Shown here: positions 16,348 through 24,503 of the stretch, piece after piece
How the letters are laid out: each line of letters starts with the position of its first letter
Position numbering within the stretch: position 1 is the first letter of the stretch
Program-made: the position numbers and the translations under genes
The notes under the pieces: generated by a model
The model's database searches: none
What the model was told of the DNA's origin: nothing
What the model saw: the letters and a program-made list of their open reading frames with translations, nothing else
Source: Anatilimnocola floriformis
GTDB lineage: Bacteria > Planctomycetota > Planctomycetia > Pirellulales > Pirellulaceae
Assembly (NCBI RefSeq): GCF_024256385.1
Contig: NZ_JAMLFW010000001.1
Location: forward strand, 2,914,001-2,978,000
Direction: 5' to 3'
Length of the DNA stretch: 64,000 nucleotides

Positions 16348-17571
16348 TCACTCTGCCGCGTCATCAGGCGCAAACCAGCCGTCGACTTCAGGCCGATCCT
16401 GCTTAAATTGCCTGCCCCCCTCGCGTGTGATTTGCGAAGTTACTCTCTCGGTTGTGTAGGGGAGCGGGCGGAAGATGTAGAGATTGATATTTAACCGCCG
16501 GAGCGGCTTTGCGCTGCGCAGGGGATCGAAAACGCGATCGGTTAAGGCGTTGGAAACGACCGAGAGCTCTTGCAGGGCAGGAAGTTTGCTGACCGCGGCG
16601 ATCCCTTCATCGGTCAGCTCATTCGAGCGAATGTAGAGATCGCGCAGATTCGGCAACGTCGCCAGATCGGCGAAAGCGGCCTCGTCCAATTGATCGGCCT
16701 CTAAGTGCAGACGGGTCAGTTTTGTCAGCCGCTTGAGTTCGGCCAACTCGGGACCGAGCGTCTTGGCGACCAGGCTCAGGCGTTCGAGCGTGGTGAACTT
16801 GGCGATCGTCTTCAGATCGTCACCCGTCAGATTGGTGCTTTCGATCTCGAGCGCAGCGATTCGGTCTTCTGACCTAATCAAAGCCAGCGCGGCAGCAGGC
16901 TGCGCTCTGGCCGGCAGCAAATTTTCGGGTCGCAATTTTGCCGGCCGCAGGAATGCTGGCTGATTTGGGTGGTAGAGCGTGAGATGCAACTGCTGTGCGG
17001 CTGCGCTTCCTGTCAACGAAGGTTGCCAGCCGGACTGAAAAAAACGTTGCGCAATTTCCAGTTGCTCTTGCCCATACTTCAGTTCGGCTCGCCGCTGTGT
17101 TTCGATTTCCGCGGCTCGCTGGCGCATCCATGCGACCCAAAAGCCACCACAGATCGCCAGCAGTGCTTGGGCGAGGATCATTCCACGCAGCGAGAATCGC
17201 CAGTATCCATTTTCAGTTGGCGACGTTCCTCGTTCGGTTGACCTTGGCGTGCGATTCCACCATGTGGCAACGCCTCCCGTCAGGCAGCAAACAGCGAGCG
17301 TCACTAGGTACCAATCCAGCCAGCGATACATCTGGTCGCCGGTGATGTAGAAGTAGTTGCCGGCGCACCAAGCAGCTCTCATCAGCAGATAAGCGATAAA
17401 GCCCCAGCCCACGCCGCGCCACAGGTGATTAGATACTTGCGGACCGGGATCAATCGCGTCGATTCGAACCGTCATCACGACTACGATGACGATGGTCATC
17501 AAAAAACAGCAAGCTAGTCCCACCACTTCGACAGGAATGGCCAGCAAATCGCGCAGCGCGAAATCGAACAT
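16348..17571 (-). CDS. Membrane protein with leucine-rich repeats
   Basis: 407 residues from ATG 17571, which has GAGG five bases upstream. The first 160 residues hold about four hydrophobic helices, including FLMTIVIVVVMTVRI, GWGFIAYLLMRAAW, YLVTLAVCCLTGGV and ILAQALLAICGGFWVAWM. From about residue 235 on there are leucine-rich repeat units of 23-24 residues (LKTIAKFTTLERLSL, LAELKRLTKLTRLHL, FADLATLPNLRDLYI, IAAVSKLPALQELSV). Such repeats usually bind proteins. No enzyme domain is seen. It is a single gene with no clear partner; its side of the membrane is not decided by the sequence. Confidence 0.8.
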   Translation of the reverse strand: MFDFALRDLLAIPVEVVGLACCFLMTIVIVVVMTVRIDAIDPGPQVSNHLWRGVGWGFIAYLLMRAAWCAGNYFYITGDQMYRWLDWYLVTLAVCCLTGGVATWWNRTPRSTERGTSPTENGYWRFSLRGMILAQALLAICGGFWVAWMRQRAAEIETQRRAELKYGQEQLEIAQRFFQSGWQPSLTGSAAAQQLHLTLYHPNQPAFLRPAKLRPENLLPARAQPAAALALIRSEDRIAALEIESTNLTGDDLKTIAKFTTLERLSLVAKTLGPELAELKRLTKLTRLHLEADQLDEAAFADLATLPNLRDLYIRSNELTDEGIAAVSKLPALQELSVVSNALTDRVFDPLRSAKPLRRLNINLYIFRPLPYTTERVTSQITREGGRQFKQDRPEVDGWFAPDDAAE

Positions 17572-17804
17572 AGTTTCCTCAAATAGCATCGCCGAATTTT
17601 AAGGCTGCTGCCGACATATCGCCAACTCAATTATGAAGACGACGTAAAGCTGCCAATTGTTACCGGCTGGCCACCTGCCCCTGATCGGCTAAAATCTCGG
17701 CTTGCGAATTGCATGGAGTTTTCGCACTCGGTTCTCGCACTTGAACCCGCACTAAGTTCTGCACCTCGTTTTTCCGCTCGTTCGGCCACAAGAAGTTGGA
17801 TCGC

Positions 17805-18797
17805 ATGACTGCCACGCCAGAGAATCGCTGCTGGGTCGGTTTTGACCTCGGCGGCACGAAGATGATGGCCACCGTTTTTGATGAGGCCTTCAGGCCTCTC
17901 GGCCGCAAACGTCGCAAAACCAAGGGGGCCGACGGCTCGAAGATTGGCATGGAGCGGGTGCTGGAGTCGATTCACGATGCTCTGCGCGAAGCCAATCGCT
18001 CGCCGGAATCGGTTCGCGGCATTGGCATCGGTTGCCCGGGAACGGTCGATCTCGAAAAAGGGCTGATCATCGATTCGGCCAACCTGGGTTGGAAAAATGT
18101 CCACGTCAAAGAAATTCTCGAGCGCGAGTTGCACGCCCCGGCCGTGGTGCTGAACGACGTCGATGCAGGCGTCTATGGCGAGTATCGGTTTGGGGCGGGA
18201 AAGGGCGCACGCTGCATGATCGGCGTGTTTCCCGGCACCGGCATCGGCGGCGGCTGCGTGTACGACGGCGTGATCATTCGCGGCAAGACACTCTCTGCGT
18301 TTGAGATCGGCCACGTGCAGGTGAATCCCACCGGTTTGCAATGCGGCTGCGGTCGCATCGGCTGTCTCGAAACTGAAGCCAGTCGTCTGGCGATTTCTGC
18401 GGCGGCTGCCATGGCTGCCTTTCGCGGTGAGGCTCCGCATCTCTATCAAGCGGTGGAAACCGATCTCAGCAAGATCCGCAGCAGCGCGATTGCGGCCTCG
18501 ATCAAAGCGGGCGACAAATCGATCGAACGCATCGTCCAACGAGCTGCGCGAATGATCGGCCAGGTGGTAGGCGACACTGTCAACCTCCTCGCTCCTGAAG
18601 TGATTGTGCTCGGTGGCGGCCTGGTCGAAGCGATGCCCGAGTTATTCGTGCAAGGCGTCGAAGAAGCTGCTCGCCTGCGCGCCGCACCGCCGTATGCCAA
18701 GGGATTCAAAGTGGCCGTCGCCAAATTGGGCGACGACGCCGTGACCCGCGGTTGTGCGGCCTGGGCCGAACATTCGTTTGCCGAAAAGAAGGCGTGA
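17805..18797 (+). CDS. ROK-family sugar kinase (glucokinase-like)
   Basis: 330 residues from ATG 17805; a TTG nine bases earlier is the only longer start. The ROK pattern is complete: ATP-binding WVGFDLGGTKMMATVFD, catalytic block VVLNDVDAGVYGE, phosphate loop GVFPGTGIGGG, and the zinc-binding H...C-x-C-x4-C signature (GHVQVNPTGLQCGCGRIGC). It phosphorylates glucose or a similar sugar. It is the first gene of a cluster with exopolyphosphatase and polyphosphate kinase, which raises the possibility of polyphosphate as phosphoryl donor, but the signature of strictly polyphosphate-dependent glucokinases was not recognised. Confidence 0.9.
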   Translation: MTATPENRCWVGFDLGGTKMMATVFDEAFRPLGRKRRKTKGADGSKIGMERVLESIHDALREANRSPESVRGIGIGCPGTVDLEKGLIIDSANLGWKNVHVKEILERELHAPAVVLNDVDAGVYGEYRFGAGKGARCMIGVFPGTGIGGGCVYDGVIIRGKTLSAFEIGHVQVNPTGLQCGCGRIGCLETEASRLAISAAAAMAAFRGEAPHLYQAVETDLSKIRSSAIAASIKAGDKSIERIVQRAARMIGQVVGDTVNLLAPEVIVLGGGLVEAMPELFVQGVEEAARLRAAPPYAKGFKVAVAKLGDDAVTRGCAAWAEHSFAEKKA

Positions 18798-18819
18798 GCC
18801 GTCCTTAGAAACGATAACC

Positions 18820-20400
18820 ATGTCCACGACGCTTGATCCGGTCATCTCTCCCACGCCCCGCAGCGTGAAACCCGTCGCGGTGATCGATATCGGTACGGCC
18901 GCAATTCGCATGGCCATCGCCGAAATCAAAAGCAACGGCGACGTGCGCAATTTGGAGTCACTGTCACAAGCGGTTGGCCTCGGTCGCGATACGTTTACCC
19001 GCGGTTCGATCAGCAAAGCCACGATCGAAGACTGCGTTCGCGTGCTGAAGAGCTACCGCCGTATTCTGCGCGAAAATCTGATCGATTCGCCCGATCAGAT
19101 TCGCTGCGTTGCCACTAGCGCCGTTCGTGAAGCGAGCAACCGCCTCGCCTTTCTCGACCGCGTCTACATCGCGACCGGCCTGCATGTGGAACCGCTCGAT
19201 GAGTCGGAAGTCAATCGCGTCGCATTCCTCGGCATTCAGCCCCTCATCGCCCGCGACGAACGGCTGAGTAAATCGCATGTCGTGGTTGCGGAAGTCGGTG
19301 GCGGCAGCACGGAGTTGCTGTTGCTCAAGGGCACCGATGTGGTCTACGCGCACACCTATCGCCTTGGTTCGTTGCGGCTGCGCGAAACGCTCGAAGCCTA
19401 TCGCGCGCCGACGCTCAAGCTGCGTAACATCATGGAGAATCACATCCAGCGCACGATCGAAGAGATCACCGAAACGGTGAAGCCGCAGGGCTCGCTGGAA
19501 TTGATCGCCATGGGTGGCGATGTCCGCTTCGCCGCACGAACGCTTCAATCAGGCTGGGATGGCAAGGATCTGGCCCGTTTGAAAGTTTCCGCGCTCGAAG
19601 ACCTCACCAACAAACTGCTCGGCCAATCCGAAGATCGCCTGGTAACGAAATATCACCTCACCTACCCCGAAGCCGAAACGATCGGTCCGGCGCTCCTCGC
19701 GTATGTGATGCTCGCGAAGCAATTGCAGCTCAAAGAACTGTTGGTTTCGAACCTCACGCTCCGCGACGGCCTGCTGATCGAGATGGCCGCCGGCGCTGGT
19801 TGGTCGAAAGAGTTCAGCAAGCAGATTGTGCGTTCGGCCATGGATTTGGGAGTGCGTTACAACTACGACGATGTCCACGCGGGACACGTGGCCGCGCTGT
19901 GCTCTTCGCTGTTCAACGAGCTGCGCGAGGAACATCAGCTTTCGCCGCGACACGAAGTCATCTTATGCGTCGCCGCGCTGCTCCACGAGATCGGGCTGTT
20001 TGTGAGCAACCGGAGTTATCACAAGCACTCGATGTACTTGATTCGCAACAGCGAACTCTTCGGCCTCGGCCGCAAAGATCAGCTTCTCGCCGCGCTCGTC
20101 GCTCGTTACCATCGCCGCGCTTCACCACAGCCGACGCACGAAGGCTATGCGACGCTCGACCGTGACGAGCGTGTGGTCGTCTCGAAGCTGGCGGCAATTT
20201 TGCGAGTCGCTATTGCTCTCGATGAATCGCGGAGCCAACGGATTCATCAGGTCAGCTGCTTGAAAGAAGACGGCCGGCTGGTGATTTCAATTCCCCTCGT
20301 CGAAGATCTCGCGCTCGAGCAGCTGGCCCTCAAACAAAACGGTTCACTCTTCGAAGAAGTGTTCGGCCTGCCGGTGCTGCTGCGCATGGCCAAAAAATAG
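18820..20400 (+). CDS. Exopolyphosphatase/guanosine pentaphosphatase family protein with C-terminal HD domain
   Basis: 526 residues from ATG 18820, 22 bases after the ROK gene. The N-terminal Ppx/GppA domain has VAVIDIGTAAIRMAIAE as first phosphate-binding motif, CVATSAVREASNR, and VAEVGGGSTELLLLKG as second. The C-terminal half has an HD-like motif (LLHEIGLFVSNRSYHKHSMYLI). The two-domain form is that of long Ppx/GppA proteins, which cleave terminal phosphates of polyphosphate or convert pppGpp. Its position directly before ppk favours the polyphosphate role. Confidence 0.9.
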   Translation: MSTTLDPVISPTPRSVKPVAVIDIGTAAIRMAIAEIKSNGDVRNLESLSQAVGLGRDTFTRGSISKATIEDCVRVLKSYRRILRENLIDSPDQIRCVATSAVREASNRLAFLDRVYIATGLHVEPLDESEVNRVAFLGIQPLIARDERLSKSHVVVAEVGGGSTELLLLKGTDVVYAHTYRLGSLRLRETLEAYRAPTLKLRNIMENHIQRTIEEITETVKPQGSLELIAMGGDVRFAARTLQSGWDGKDLARLKVSALEDLTNKLLGQSEDRLVTKYHLTYPEAETIGPALLAYVMLAKQLQLKELLVSNLTLRDGLLIEMAAGAGWSKEFSKQIVRSAMDLGVRYNYDDVHAGHVAALCSSLFNELREEHQLSPRHEVILCVAALLHEIGLFVSNRSYHKHSMYLIRNSELFGLGRKDQLLAALVARYHRRASPQPTHEGYATLDRDERVVVSKLAAILRVAIALDESRSQRIHQVSCLKEDGRLVISIPLVEDLALEQLALKQNGSLFEEVFGLPVLLRMAKK

Positions 20401-20421
20401 CCAAGATAGGTTCTGCCTCTC

Positions 20422-22536
20422 ATGACCGAATCGCCCACGAAATTTCTGAACCGCGAACTGAGCTGGCTGGAGTTCAACCAGCGCGTGCTGGACGAAGCGG
20501 CCGACGAAACCAACCCGCTCCTCGAACGGCTGCGATTTTTGGCGATCACGGCGTCGAACCTCGACGAGTTCTTCATGGTCCGCGTCGGCGGGCTGAAGGT
20601 GCTGATCGAACAGGGCATCGTCACGCCTGATCCCTCTGGACTCACGCCGCAGGAACAGCTCACCGCCATCAGCGCGCGGGCTCACAAGTTCGTGCAGGAT
20701 CAGCAGACGATTTTCAAAGAAGTCGAAGCCAAGCTGCAAGAAGCCAATGTTCGTCGGCTGCGCGGCAACGAACTTTCCGAGCGCCGCTTGAAGGCGATGG
20801 AACAAGTTTTTGAAAGCGAGATCTTTTCCGTCCTCACGCCGATGGCGATCTCGACGGAAATTGAGTTTCCGCTACTGCAGAATGTGCAACTACAGCTCTG
20901 CGTGCAGTTGAAGCCCGATCCAGCCACTCCGCAGCAGCCGCGATTCGCGCTCATTCCGCTCGGCCGAGCGCTGAGCCGGTTCTTGACCGTCGGCGGGCCG
21001 GAGCGCGGTTATGCTTACGCGCTGCTGGAAGATGTCGTGGCGAAATTCCTCGATCGCTTTTTCCCGGGCGAAGTCATCGAGTCGCACGCCGCGTTTCGGA
21101 TCACGCGAAACGCCGACTTTTCGCTCCGTGACGACCTCGCGCCCGACGTAATGGCCGGCATGCAAGGGATTCTCACCGCCCGCAAGCACGGCAGCTGCAT
21201 TCGCTTGGAAGTGGCCGCCGATGTGCGCCCCGAGATGCTCGCGTTTTTGCAGCAGGCGCTGGAGGTGGGCGATGATGAGGTCTTTCGGATCGAAGGGCCG
21301 CTTGAGTTGTCGACCTTCATGCCGCTCGCCGATCTCAACGGCTTTGAAGCGCTGCGAAACGAAGCCTGGCCGCCGCAGCCATCGATCGATATCGAACCGG
21401 GCGAAAAGCTGTTCGACATCATCGCCCGCCGCGACGTGCTGATGTATCACCCGTATCAAACCTTCGAGCCGGTCGTGCGCCTCGTGCAAGAGGCGGCCGC
21501 CGATCCCGATGTGCTGGCGATCAAGCAGATTTTGTATCGCACCAGTCGCAGTAGCCCGATCGTCGCCGCCCTCGCCGAAGCAGCCCGCCGTGGCAAGTAT
21601 GTGACGGCCATCGTCGAACTCAAAGCTCGCTTCGACGAAGCTCGCAACATCGAATGGGCCCGCAGCCTGGAAGAAGCTGGCGTGCAGGTGATCTACGGCG
21701 TGAAGGGTTTGAAGACGCACGCCAAGGTCTGCATCATCGTTCGCCGCGAACCGCACGGGGTGCAGCGCTACGTGCACTTCGGCACGGGCAACTACAACGA
21801 GATGACCGCCCGCGTTTACAGCGACGCGAGCCTGTTCACCAACAACGAAGAGCTCGGCGCCGATGCGGTGAGCTTCTTTAACGCCATCACCGGTTACTCT
21901 CAGCCGCAGCGTTATCGCAAGATCGAAGCGGCGCCGACTGGCTTGCGCAGTCGCTTGCTGGAACTCGTCGAAGGCGAAACGCGGCGGAAGAAGGAAGGAC
22001 AAAAAGCCCAGATCGATGCCAAGATCAATTCGCTCGTAGATCCAGAATTGATTTCGGCTCTCTACGCCGCGTCGCAAGCCGGCGTGAAGATACGGTTGAA
22101 TATCCGCGGCGTCTGCTGTTTGAAACCGGGCGTCGAAGGACTGAGCGAAAACATTTCCGTCATCAGCATTGTCGATCGCTACCTTGAGCACGCTCGCATC
22201 CTCCGCTTTTTGCACGGCGGTGATGATCTGGTTTTCATTTCGAGCGCCGACTGGATGCCGCGCAATCTCGATCGACGAATCGAGCTTCTCGCGCCGATCG
22301 AAGACTCGCATTGCAAGCAGCGGCTGATCGAAATTCTCGATATGTACTTCGACGACAATGTGAAGGCCCGCCAGCTGAAAGCCGACGGTTCGTACGTTCG
22401 CGCCAAGAAGGGAAAGGGCAAACGCCGCCGCGCTCAAGAGCTGCTCTACGAGCAAGCTCGCGACCGCGTGAAGGAAGCCGAGCAATCGCAGCGGACCACG
22501 TTCACGCCGCATCGCTCGGCAGCGGCCGGCGGTTAA
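20422..22536 (+). CDS. ppk1: Polyphosphate kinase 1
   Basis: 704 residues, the usual size for Ppk1, which makes polyphosphate reversibly from ATP. The N-terminal domain opens with the family pattern FLNRELSWLEFNQRVL and LRFLAITASNLDEFFMVRV. The two phospholipase-D-like catalytic parts contain LKTHAKVCIIVRRE with the autophosphorylated His and LEHARILRFLHGGDDLVFIS with the second His. The C-terminus adds a basic Lys/Arg tail (AKKGKGKRRRAQE) that could bind polyphosphate. It lies 21 bases after the Ppx/GppA gene. Synthesis and degradation genes are thus co-expressed. Confidence 0.97.
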   Translation: MTESPTKFLNRELSWLEFNQRVLDEAADETNPLLERLRFLAITASNLDEFFMVRVGGLKVLIEQGIVTPDPSGLTPQEQLTAISARAHKFVQDQQTIFKEVEAKLQEANVRRLRGNELSERRLKAMEQVFESEIFSVLTPMAISTEIEFPLLQNVQLQLCVQLKPDPATPQQPRFALIPLGRALSRFLTVGGPERGYAYALLEDVVAKFLDRFFPGEVIESHAAFRITRNADFSLRDDLAPDVMAGMQGILTARKHGSCIRLEVAADVRPEMLAFLQQALEVGDDEVFRIEGPLELSTFMPLADLNGFEALRNEAWPPQPSIDIEPGEKLFDIIARRDVLMYHPYQTFEPVVRLVQEAAADPDVLAIKQILYRTSRSSPIVAALAEAARRGKYVTAIVELKARFDEARNIEWARSLEEAGVQVIYGVKGLKTHAKVCIIVRREPHGVQRYVHFGTGNYNEMTARVYSDASLFTNNEELGADAVSFFNAITGYSQPQRYRKIEAAPTGLRSRLLELVEGETRRKKEGQKAQIDAKINSLVDPELISALYAASQAGVKIRLNIRGVCCLKPGVEGLSENISVISIVDRYLEHARILRFLHGGDDLVFISSADWMPRNLDRRIELLAPIEDSHCKQRLIEILDMYFDDNVKARQLKADGSYVRAKKGKGKRRRAQELLYEQARDRVKEAEQSQRTTFTPHRSAAAGG

Positions 22537-22572
22537 TTGATGATCTCGCAACCTGCTTCTTTGAGAAACACC

Positions 22573-23064
22573 ATGCTGACTTTGTTGCTCCTCCGCCATG
22601 CCAAATCGAGTTGGAAAGATTCCGACCTCGACGATCACGACCGTCCGCTAAATAAGCGTGGCAAGCACGACGCGCCGCGGATGGGCCAGCTGATTCGCGA
22701 TGAACAGCTGCAGCCCGACTTAATCGTTTGCTCATCAGCCAAGCGGACGCGGCGAACGGCTGAACTGGTCGCCGAAAGCAGCGGCTATCGCGGCGAAACG
22801 CGAATCACCGGCGACGTCTACGAAGCCAGCGGCAGCCAGCTCCTTGCGCTGATTCAGTCATTCCCCGAATCAGCCCAGCGGATCATGCTGATCGGCCACA
22901 ACCCGGGCTTGGAAGAGCTGCTCGAACGGCTGACTGGCGAATATCGGCCACTCAGTACGGCCGCCCTCGCCCGACTGGAGATTCCGAGCGAAAAATGGTC
23001 GGAAATTAATGCAGAAACACGGGCCGAATTGCAGCACTTGTGGCAACCGCGGGAATTAGAATAA
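22573..23064 (+). CDS. SixA-like phosphohistidine phosphatase
   Basis: 163 residues from ATG 22573; the 12 earlier codons of the frame look like leader. The histidine phosphatase signature is LLLLRHAKSSWKD, with RPLNKRGKHDAPRMG and the second His in LIGHNPGLEELL. This is the small single-domain SixA type, known in E. coli to remove phosphate from a phospho-histidine on a phosphotransferase or phosphorelay protein. It is placed between ppk1 and the CHAD gene. Since Ppk1 passes through a phospho-His intermediate, an effect on polyphosphate metabolism is conceivable but is inference. Confidence 0.9.
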   Translation: MLTLLLLRHAKSSWKDSDLDDHDRPLNKRGKHDAPRMGQLIRDEQLQPDLIVCSSAKRTRRTAELVAESSGYRGETRITGDVYEASGSQLLALIQSFPESAQRIMLIGHNPGLEELLERLTGEYRPLSTAALARLEIPSEKWSEINAETRAELQHLWQPRELE

Positions 23065-23106
23065 ATCCAGCACTTTTGCTGCGATACCTCGACTCCCCTC
23101 CCGCCC

Positions 23107-24093
23107 ATGTCCAAGCCGGCCCGCATTCCTGCTGCTGCTCAAGCCGACGCCGCCGCGCCGCAACTCGCGCGCAAGGTAGTCAAGCAGCGCGTACAGGCCG
23201 CCGTTTTCTACTGGGAACGCGTCGCCAAACGCGACAAGCCGCGGGTTGAAGACGTGCATCAACTGCGCGTCTGGTCGCGTCGCTCGATGGCTGCCGTCGA
23301 ACTCTTCCTGCCGTTTTTCGCAGCCAAGCCCGCCGCCGAATTGCTCGGCATGCTGAACAAAGCTCGCAAGCGCGCCGGCAAAGCGCGCGATTGCGATGTG
23401 CTGCTGGCCAAGCTCGACAAGCGGACGCGCGAAGCGCTCGCCGAACATTTGGAAACGCTGAAGACCGGCCGAGCTGAATCGGCAGAGAAACTTCAGTCCG
23501 CCTATCGCAAAAAAGTTCGCAGCGGGAAAGTCGCCGATTGTCTGGCCGACTTGCAAAAAGAATCAGCAGCGAAGAACCATTCAGCGAAGAGCAACGGCCA
23601 CGTGCCGCCGCAGGCTCAATTCGGCGTGTGGTTTCTCACGCAATTCGCCGCGAGCTCGGCCGATTTCATTCAGCAACTGCGACCGGCCAAGGCTTCGCTG
23701 CGGCGGATTCATCAGCTGCGGATCGACGGCAAGCATGTGCGCTATGCTCTCGAAATCGGCCTGCCAGCGCTGCCGAAGGCGGCTGGCAAACAGCTGTATG
23801 CTTCGCTCGAAGCTCTGCAAGAACAGCTCGGCGAGATCTGCGACGACCTCGCCTTTGCAGAGAGATTTCGCGAGTTGGCCGCAGGTCTGAAAGAAAAGCA
23901 GCAAGCTCGACTCGAAAAGGAAGCCGCGCGTCACGACGAACAAGCCCAAGCCGGCTTCGAGAAGTTCAGTCGCTGGTGGCGGGCCGCCAACGGCCGCAAG
24001 AAATTGCAGCGGCAGTTTGCAGCCATCTTCGCACCGCTCGCGGACATCAAGCCACGCGGCAGCAAACCGGCTCAGCGTCGCAAGAGCCAATAG
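23107..24093 (+). CDS. CHAD domain protein (polyphosphate-binding helical protein)
   Basis: 328 residues, all helical and very rich in Lys, Arg and Ala. The CHAD pattern is seen twice: VEDVHQLRVWSRRSMAAVELF with KARDCDVLLAKL after it, and later IHQLRIDGKHVRYALEIGL with GEICDDLAFAERF. Conserved His and basic residues of this domain bind polyphosphate and direct CHAD proteins to polyphosphate granules in studied bacteria. It is the last gene of the polyphosphate cluster. A Lys/Arg-rich C-terminus (RGSKPAQRRKSQ) adds positive charge. Its 3' end overlaps the convergent zinc-ribbon gene by 22 bases. Confidence 0.9.
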   Translation: MSKPARIPAAAQADAAAPQLARKVVKQRVQAAVFYWERVAKRDKPRVEDVHQLRVWSRRSMAAVELFLPFFAAKPAAELLGMLNKARKRAGKARDCDVLLAKLDKRTREALAEHLETLKTGRAESAEKLQSAYRKKVRSGKVADCLADLQKESAAKNHSAKSNGHVPPQAQFGVWFLTQFAASSADFIQQLRPAKASLRRIHQLRIDGKHVRYALEIGLPALPKAAGKQLYASLEALQEQLGEICDDLAFAERFRELAAGLKEKQQARLEKEAARHDEQAQAGFEKFSRWWRAANGRKKLQRQFAAIFAPLADIKPRGSKPAQRRKSQ

Positions 24094-24413
24094 AAATAAG
24101 CACCGATGATGGCGGCTCCGGCGATCAACAGCATCAAGACTCGCATGGCCCGCGAGTGATCTTCCGGTGGCGGTTCGTCTGGCGGCGTGTACCCTTCGCC
24201 AAAGTCGTGACCGCATTTCGTGCACTCACGAAAGTACTGCAACTGAGCAACGTCGTCGCACGACGTGCAGAACCGCAACTCGCCGGCATTTTCATCGGCT
24301 TGAAAGGCCTGCGGAAAGAAGTCTCGTTCGGCGCCGCAGAGCTGGCATCGCGCACAGCGCGCGGTTTGGCACTGAGGGCATGTTGGCCAGACATCAATGA
24401 TTTCGGACGTCAT
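24072..24413 (-). CDS. Small zinc-ribbon membrane protein of unknown function
   Basis: 113 residues with five Cys pairs or near pairs: CPQC, CARC with CGAE, CTSC and CTKC, which suggests two zinc ribbons. A Pro/Glu linker (TPPDEPPPED) leads to one C-terminal membrane helix (VLMLLIAGAAIIGAYFYWLL), so it is probably tail-anchored with the ribbons in the cytoplasm. The ORF shares 22 bases tail to tail with the CHAD gene. No enzyme motif is seen. Confidence 0.72.
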   Translation of the reverse strand: MTSEIIDVWPTCPQCQTARCARCQLCGAERDFFPQAFQADENAGELRFCTSCDDVAQLQYFRECTKCGHDFGEGYTPPDEPPPEDHSRAMRVLMLLIAGAAIIGAYFYWLLRR

Positions 24414-24463
24414 ATTGCTCGCTTAAAGTCGCTGTAAAAACTAGCTTCGGCCCCTCACCCCGG

Positions 24464-24491
24464 CCCTCTCCCCGGAGTACCGAGGCGAGGG
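24464..24491. repeat. Imperfect hairpin element after the Tat-secreted protein gene
   Basis: Twelve-base arms 24464-24475 and 24480-24491 pair at 10 of 12 positions around an AGTA loop, inside a C-rich tract (24450-24475). It begins 12 bases after the stop of the minus-strand gene at 24504. It may serve as terminator or be a member of a dispersed GC-rich repeat family; the window holds only this copy. Confidence 0.45.
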
Positions 24492-24503
24492 AGGTAAGAG
24501 GAA

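Noticed and set aside
20890-22638. Long open frame of 582 codons on the minus strand opposite ppk1
   Set aside because: It is the antisense shadow of ppk1, which has full family motifs. The frame shows no domain and its composition is what GC-rich codon positions produce.
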